Positions 1 through 6,000 of a stretch of 6,078 nt of DNA are shown piece after piece. Each line of letters opens with the position of its first letter. Positions within the stretch are counted from its first letter, which is position 1. Position numbers and translations under genes: made by a program. This stretch comes from Parapedobacter deserti (GTDB lineage: Bacteria > Bacteroidota > Bacteroidia > Sphingobacteriales > Sphingobacteriaceae): assembly GCF_042646065.1 (NCBI RefSeq), contig NZ_JBHRTA010000007.1:1-6078 (forward strand). Reading direction: 5' to 3'. Below the pieces are notes generated by a model. It worked only from the letters and a program-made list of their open reading frames with translations. It was not told the origin of the DNA and ran no database searches.

Positions 1-32
1 GCCAGCAGATAACTATGTGCATTACGTCTCAT
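1..32 (-). CDS. Possible start of a downstream gene, cut by window edge
   Basis: After the TAG at 71-69 and a 36-nt gap, an ATG at 32-30 opens a frame MRRNAHSYLL that runs off the left edge. Basic residues followed by the start of a hydrophobic run would fit a signal peptide, but ten codons are too few to identify anything. No strong Shine-Dalgarno is visible (only a weak gaag further upstream), which is common in Bacteroidota. A competing ATG at 22-20 in another frame (MHIVICW) is also open. In related genomes CHU_C adhesins are often followed by a PorP/SprF-family outer-membrane gene; that is a context-based guess. No hairpin terminator is seen between the two frames, so cotranscription is possible. 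Confidence 0.35.
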   Translation of the reverse strand, partial: MRRNAHSYLL

Positions 33-68
33 CTTGTGATCTTCTATTGCATAATCAAACTAACCATA

Positions 69-3000
69 CTATTTCCGCTTCAGTATCACCCAGCCCTTCT
101 CTTCCTGTTCCTGGTTACCCCTGATCAGTTTTATCATGTAGTAATAGGTACCTTCGCTCAGGTTCTGGCCTTCCCAGGTGTTACGGTATTCACGGCTCCT
201 GTAAACCTCATTTCCCCACCGGTTGAAAATCACCAGCTCGACCCGGTCGTAAGCCTCTGTACCGATAATCTCGAACTTATCGTTCTGGCCGTCGCCGTTC
301 GGCGTAAACACGTTCGGTATTTTCAGCGGGTTCGGCTCCACCGTGATCGTTACGGTAGCCTCGTTACTCCAATTGCCCCCGCTGTCCCTTACCCGGTAGG
401 TAAACGTATCATTACCCATGTATCCCGGGTGGGGCCTGTAGGTGACCGTTCCATCCGGATTGATGGTAAGCGTACCGTTCTGCGGCGGGCTCACGATCTC
501 GACGGAAGACGGATCCAACGGATATGTCGATCCGCTGTCATTGTCGGTAATCGGAATCACGATAGCATCGTTTGCGTTTCCGGCAACCTGATCGTGATCA
601 GCAACAGGAGGCCGTATCGGCGAAAGGGTTACTTCATCCTCATTATCGGCGTCATCCGGATCCTGCTGGTTACCGCTTACCGATGCAATATTCCGGTAGT
701 CACCGGTGGCATTTACGGTCACGGTGATTTCCAGTAAAGCCGTCGCTCCGTTGGCAAGGCTGCCTACCTGCCATACACCGCTGCCTGGATCGTAAGTGCC
801 TATGCTTGCTTCATGCGACACCAGCGTATAACCGGATGGCAACCGCTCGATCACTTCCACGCCCGATGCATCGTGCGGCCCTGCATTGGAAACCTCAATG
901 GTAAACACCACCTCGGCTCCGATCAGCGGGGCGGAAACGTCCGCGGTTTTCACCACACTCAGGTTCGATATCCCGCTCACAGGGACTGGCGGCGAGGCCG
1001 GCGTCTGCGGATTCCCGGGATTCTCAGGATCCGTAACGGTAGCTGTATTGGTTATTCCGCTTACACCCGTGAGCGCTGCGTTGACCGTTACCTTAAAGCT
1101 TACACTGACGGACTGCCCCCTTGGCACGTCCACCGTCCAATTCAGCGCTCCGCCGGACAACATACCGCTATGGCTTGCCGAACCTGCCACATAAGTTGTA
1201 TTGGCCGGCACCGGGTCGGCGATGGCTATGTTTTCCAGATCAGCCTGCCCGGTGTTTGTCACGGTAATGGTAAATGTCAGCTCCTCACCTGCCTGTGCAC
1301 TGCCGTCTCCGTTCGCATCGCTTACCGTTTTCGCCGTTGAGAACCTCCGGTCAAGCAGCGGCGGGGTCGTGCAGTCATCGCAGGTCGGATCCGGGTCGGG
1401 TGTCGGTGTGGTCACCGTAACCGTATTCACCAGCGTGCCTGAGAAATCCGATGGTGTCTGGACTGTCACCGTATAGGTTACCACAGCGCCGTCAGGCAAT
1501 GTGGCGATCGTCTCATTGATGTCGCCCGTGCCGCTGGTATTCGGCAATGTCACCGTGCCGGTGGTCACCACCGCTGTCCAGCCCGTTATCGTTGTGCCGG
1601 TTGGAGCCGTATCCACCACGTTCACATCCTGTGCATCACTCGGGCCATTGTTCGTTACCGTGATCGTGTAGTCAACCGACTCACCCGGGGTGAACGTTGT
1701 CTGCGCGGCATCACTCACCACCTTCACCGTTACGATGTCCGCCTGCGGATCAGGTGTCAATGGTGGGGTCGTGCAGTCATCGCAGGTCGGATCCGGGTCG
1801 GGTGTCGGTGTGGTCACCGTAACCGCGTTCACCAGGTCATCATCGAAGTCCGGCGGTGTCTGTACCGTTACCGTATAGGTTACCACAGCGCCGTCAGGCA
1901 ATGTGGCGATCGTCTCATTGATGTCACCGGTACCTGAAGTATTCGGCAATGTTACCGTGCCGGTGGTGACAACCGCTGTCCAGCCAGTGATCGTCGTGCC
2001 GGCAGGAGCCGTATCCACCACGTTCACATCCTGCGCATCGCTCGGGCCGTTGTTGGTTACCGTGATCGTGTAGTCAACCGATTCGCCCGGGGTGAACGTT
2101 GTCTGCGTGGCATCACTCACCACTTTCACCGTTACGATGTCAGCCTGCGGATCAGGTGTCAATGGCGGGGTCTCGCAGTCATCGCAGGTCGGATCCGGGT
2201 CGGGTGTCGGTGTGGTCACCGTAACCGCATTCACCAGCGTGCCCGAGAAATCCGATGGTGTCTGCACCGTCACCGTATAGGTTACCACAGCGCCGTCAGG
2301 CAATGTAGGTATGGTCTCGTTCAGGTCGCCAGTACCGCTGGTGTTTGGCAATGTTACCGTACCGGTGGTCACCACCGCTGTCCAGCCAGTGATCGTCGTG
2401 CCGGCAGGAGCCGTATCCACCACGTTCACATCCTGTGCATCGCTCGGGCCGCTGTTGGTTACCGTGATCGTGTAGTCAACCGATTCACCCGGGGTGAACG
2501 TTGTCTGCGTGGCATCACTTACCACTTTCACCGTTACGATGTCAGCCTGCGGATCAGGTGTCAGCGGCGGGGTCGTGCAGTCATCGCAGGTCGGATCCGG
2601 GTCGGGTGTCGGTGTGGTCACCGTAACCGCATTCACCAGGTCATCGTCGAAGTCCGGCGGTGTCTGGACTGTCACCGTATAGGTCACCACAGCGCCATTC
2701 GGAAGCGTGGCTATTGTCTCATTGATATTACCGGTACCTGAAGTATTCGGGAGGGTTACCGTGCCCGCTGTGACTGTTGCACTCCAGCTTGTGATCGTCG
2801 TGCCGGTTGGAGCCGTATCCACCACGTTCACATCCTGTGCATCACTCGGGCCGTTGTTCGTCACCGTGATCGTGTAGTCAACCGATTCACCCGGGGTGAA
2901 CGTTGTCTGCGCGGCATCACTCACCACCTTCACCGTCACGATGTCCGCCTCAGGTGCCGGGGTCAATGGCGGCGTCTCGCAGTCATCGCAGGTCGGATCC

Positions 3001-6000
3001 GGGTCGGGTGTCGGTGTGGTCACCGTAACCGTGTTCACCAGCGTGCCTGAGAAATCCGATGGTGTCTGCACCGTTACCGTATAGGTTACCACAGCGCCAT
3101 TCGGAAGCGTGGCGATAGTCTCATTAATGTCGCCCGTGCCACTGGTGTTTGGCAATGTCACCGTACCCGCCGTGACTGTTGCACTCCAGCCAGTGATCGT
3201 CGTGCCGGTTGGAGCCGTATCCACCACGTTCACATCCTGTGCATCGCTCGGGCCGTTGTTGGTTACCGTGATCGTGTAGTCTACCGATTCACCCGGGGTG
3301 AACGTTGTCTGCGTGGCATCACTCACCACTTTCACCGTCACGATGTCCGCCTGCGGATCAGGTGTCAATGGCGGCGTCTCGCAGTCATCGCAGGTCGGAT
3401 CCGGGTCGGGTGTCGGTGTGGTCACCGTAACCGTGTTCACCAGGTCATCATCGAAGTCAGCCGGTGTCTGCACCGTTACCGTATAGGTTACCACAGCGCC
3501 GTCAGGCAATGTGGCGATAGTCTCATTAATGTCGCCCGTGCCACTGGTGTTTGGCAATGTCACCGTACCGGTGGTCACCACCGCTGTCCAGCCAGTGATC
3601 GTCGTGCCGGTTGGAGCCGTATCCACCACGTTCACATCCTGCGCATCGCTCGGGCCGTTGTTGGTTACCGTGATCGTGTAGTCTACCGATTCACCCGGGG
3701 TGAACGTTGTCTGCGTGGCATCGCTCACCACTTTCACCGTTACGATGTCCGCCTGCGGATCAGGAGTCAGCGGCGGGGTCGTGCAGTCATCGCAGGTCGG
3801 ATCCGGGTCGGGTGTCGGTGTGGTCACCGTAACCGCATTCACCAGCGTGCCTGAGAAATCCGATGGTGTCTGGACTGTCACCGTATAGGTTACCACAGCG
3901 CCGTCAGGCAATGTGGCTATTGTCTCGTTGATATCACCCGTGCCGCTGGTGTTTGGCAATGTCACCGTACCGGTGGTTACCACCGCTGTCCAGCCAGTGA
4001 TCGTCGTGCCGGTTGGAGCCGTATCCACCACGTTCACATCCTGGGCATCGCTCGGGCCGTTGTTGGTTACCGTGATCGTATAGTCTACCGATTCACCCGG
4101 GGTGAACGTTGTCTGCGTGGCATCGCTCACCACCTTCACCGTTACGATGTCAGCCTGCGGATCAGGTGTCAGCGGCGGGGTCGTGCAGTCATCGCAGGTC
4201 GGATCCGGGTCGGGTGTCGGTGTGGTCACCGTAACCGTGTTCACCAGGTCATCATCGAAGTCAGCCGGTGTCTGCACCGTCACCGTATAGGTTACCACAG
4301 CGCCGTCAGGCAATGTGGCTATTGTCTCGTTGATGTCGCCCGTGCCACTGGTGTTTGGCAATGTCACCGTGCCCGCTGTGACTGTTGCACTCCAGCTTGT
4401 GATCGTTGTGCCGGTTGGAGCCGTATCCACCACGTTCACATCCTGTGCATCGCTCGGGCCGTTGTTCGTCACCGTGATCGTGTAGTCAACCGATTCACCC
4501 GGGGTGAACGTTGTCTGCGTGGCATCACTCACCACCTTCACCGTCACGATGTCCGCCTGCGGATCAGGTGTCAGCGGCGGGGTCGTGCAGTCATCGCAGG
4601 TCGGATCCGGGTCGGGTGTCGGTGTGGTCACCGTAACCGCATTCACCAGCGTGCCCGAGAAATCCGATGGTGTCTGCACCGTTACCGTATAAGTTACCAC
4701 AGCGCCGTCAGGCAATGTGGCGATCGTTTCATTGATGTCGCCCGTGCCGCTGGTGTTTGGCAATGTCACCGTGCCCGTCGTGACTGTTGCACTCCAGCCA
4801 GTGATCGTCGTGCCGGCAGGAGCCGTATCCACCACGTTCACATCCTGCGCATCGCTCGGGCCGTTGTTGGTCACCGTGATCGTGTAGTCAACCGATTCAC
4901 CCGGGGTGAACGTTGTCTGCGTGGCATCACTCACCACTTTCACTGTCACGATGTCCGCCTGCGGATCAGGTGTCAGCGGCGGGGTCGTGCAGTCATCGCA
5001 GGTCGGATCCGGGTCGGGTGTCGGTGTGGTCACCGTAACCGTGTTCACCAGCGTGCCTGAGAAATCCGATGGTGTCTGCACCGTCACCGTATAGGTTACC
5101 ACAGCGCCGTTCGGCAGCGTGGCAATCGTTTCATTGATATCACCGGTACCTGAAGTATTCGGCAATGTCACCGTGCCGGTGGTTACCGTGGCTGTCCAGC
5201 CAGTGATCGTCGTGCCGGCAGGCGCCGTATCCACCACGTTCACATCCTGTGCATCACTCGGGCCGTTGTTCGTCACCGTGATCGTGTAGTCAACCGATTC
5301 GCCCGGGGTGAACGTTGTCTGCGTGGCATCGCTCACCACTTTCACCGTTACGATGTCCGCCTGCGGATCAGGTGTCAATGGCGGGGTCGTGCAGTCATCG
5401 CAGGTCGGATCCGGGTCGGGTGTCGGTGTGGTCACCGTAACCGCATTTACCAGCGTGCCCGAGAAATCCGATGGTGTCTGCACCGTCACCGTATAGGTTA
5501 CCACAGCGCCGTCAGGCAATGTGGCGATCGTTTCATTGATGTCGCCCGTGCCGCTGGTGTTCGGCAATGTTACCGTACCGGTGGTCACCACCGCTGTCCA
5601 GCCAGTGATCGTCGTGCCGGCAGGAGCCGTATCCACCACGTTCACATCCTGCGCATCGCTCGGGCCGTTGTTGGTTACCGTGATCGTGTAGTCAACCGAC
5701 TCACCCGGGGTGAACGTTGTCTGCGTGGCATCACTCACCACTTTCACCGTTACGATGTCCGCCTGCGGATCAGGAGTCAATGGCGGGGTCGTGCAGTCAT
5801 CGCAGGTCGGATCCGGGTCGGGTGTCGGTGTGGTCACCGTAACCGTGTTCACCAGGTCATCATCGAAGTCAGCCGGCGTCTGCACCGTCACCGTATAGGT
5901 CACCACAGCGCCATTCGGCAGCGTGGCAATCGTCTCATTGATGTCGCCCGTGCCGCTGGTGTTCGGCAATGTCACCGTACCGGTGGTCACCACCGCTGTC

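Noticed and set aside
44..67. Seven-codon minus-strand frame (MVSLIMQ) between the two genes as a leader peptide
   Set aside because: Too short, with no ribosome binding site or attenuator-like structure beside it; expected by chance.
15..737. 240-codon plus-strand open frame antisense to the C-terminal domains
   Set aside because: The opposite strand carries clear CHU_C and Ig-like domains. The antisense product matches no family I recognise and is Arg/Val/Ile-rich, as expected of an antisense translation.
813..1340. Plus-strand frames of 175, 102 and 91 codons (813-1340, 886-1194, 1201-1476)
   Set aside because: All are antisense to the divergent DUF11 domains and overlap one another; no recognisable domain.
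4494..4508. Inverted repeat ttcaccc-g-gggtgaa, present in most units, as an operator or recombination site
   Set aside because: It lies within the codons for FTPGES and is explained by coding; in U1, U2, U10 and U11 the symmetry is broken by synonymous changes.
1690..5898. Eleven 62-codon plus-strand reading frames, one per repeat, each starting MNVVC and highly similar
   Set aside because: They recur only because the 402-bp unit recurs, lie wholly antisense to the adhesin coding sequence, and have low-complexity Ser/Val/Gly/Thr composition. Nothing suggests a family of real small proteins.
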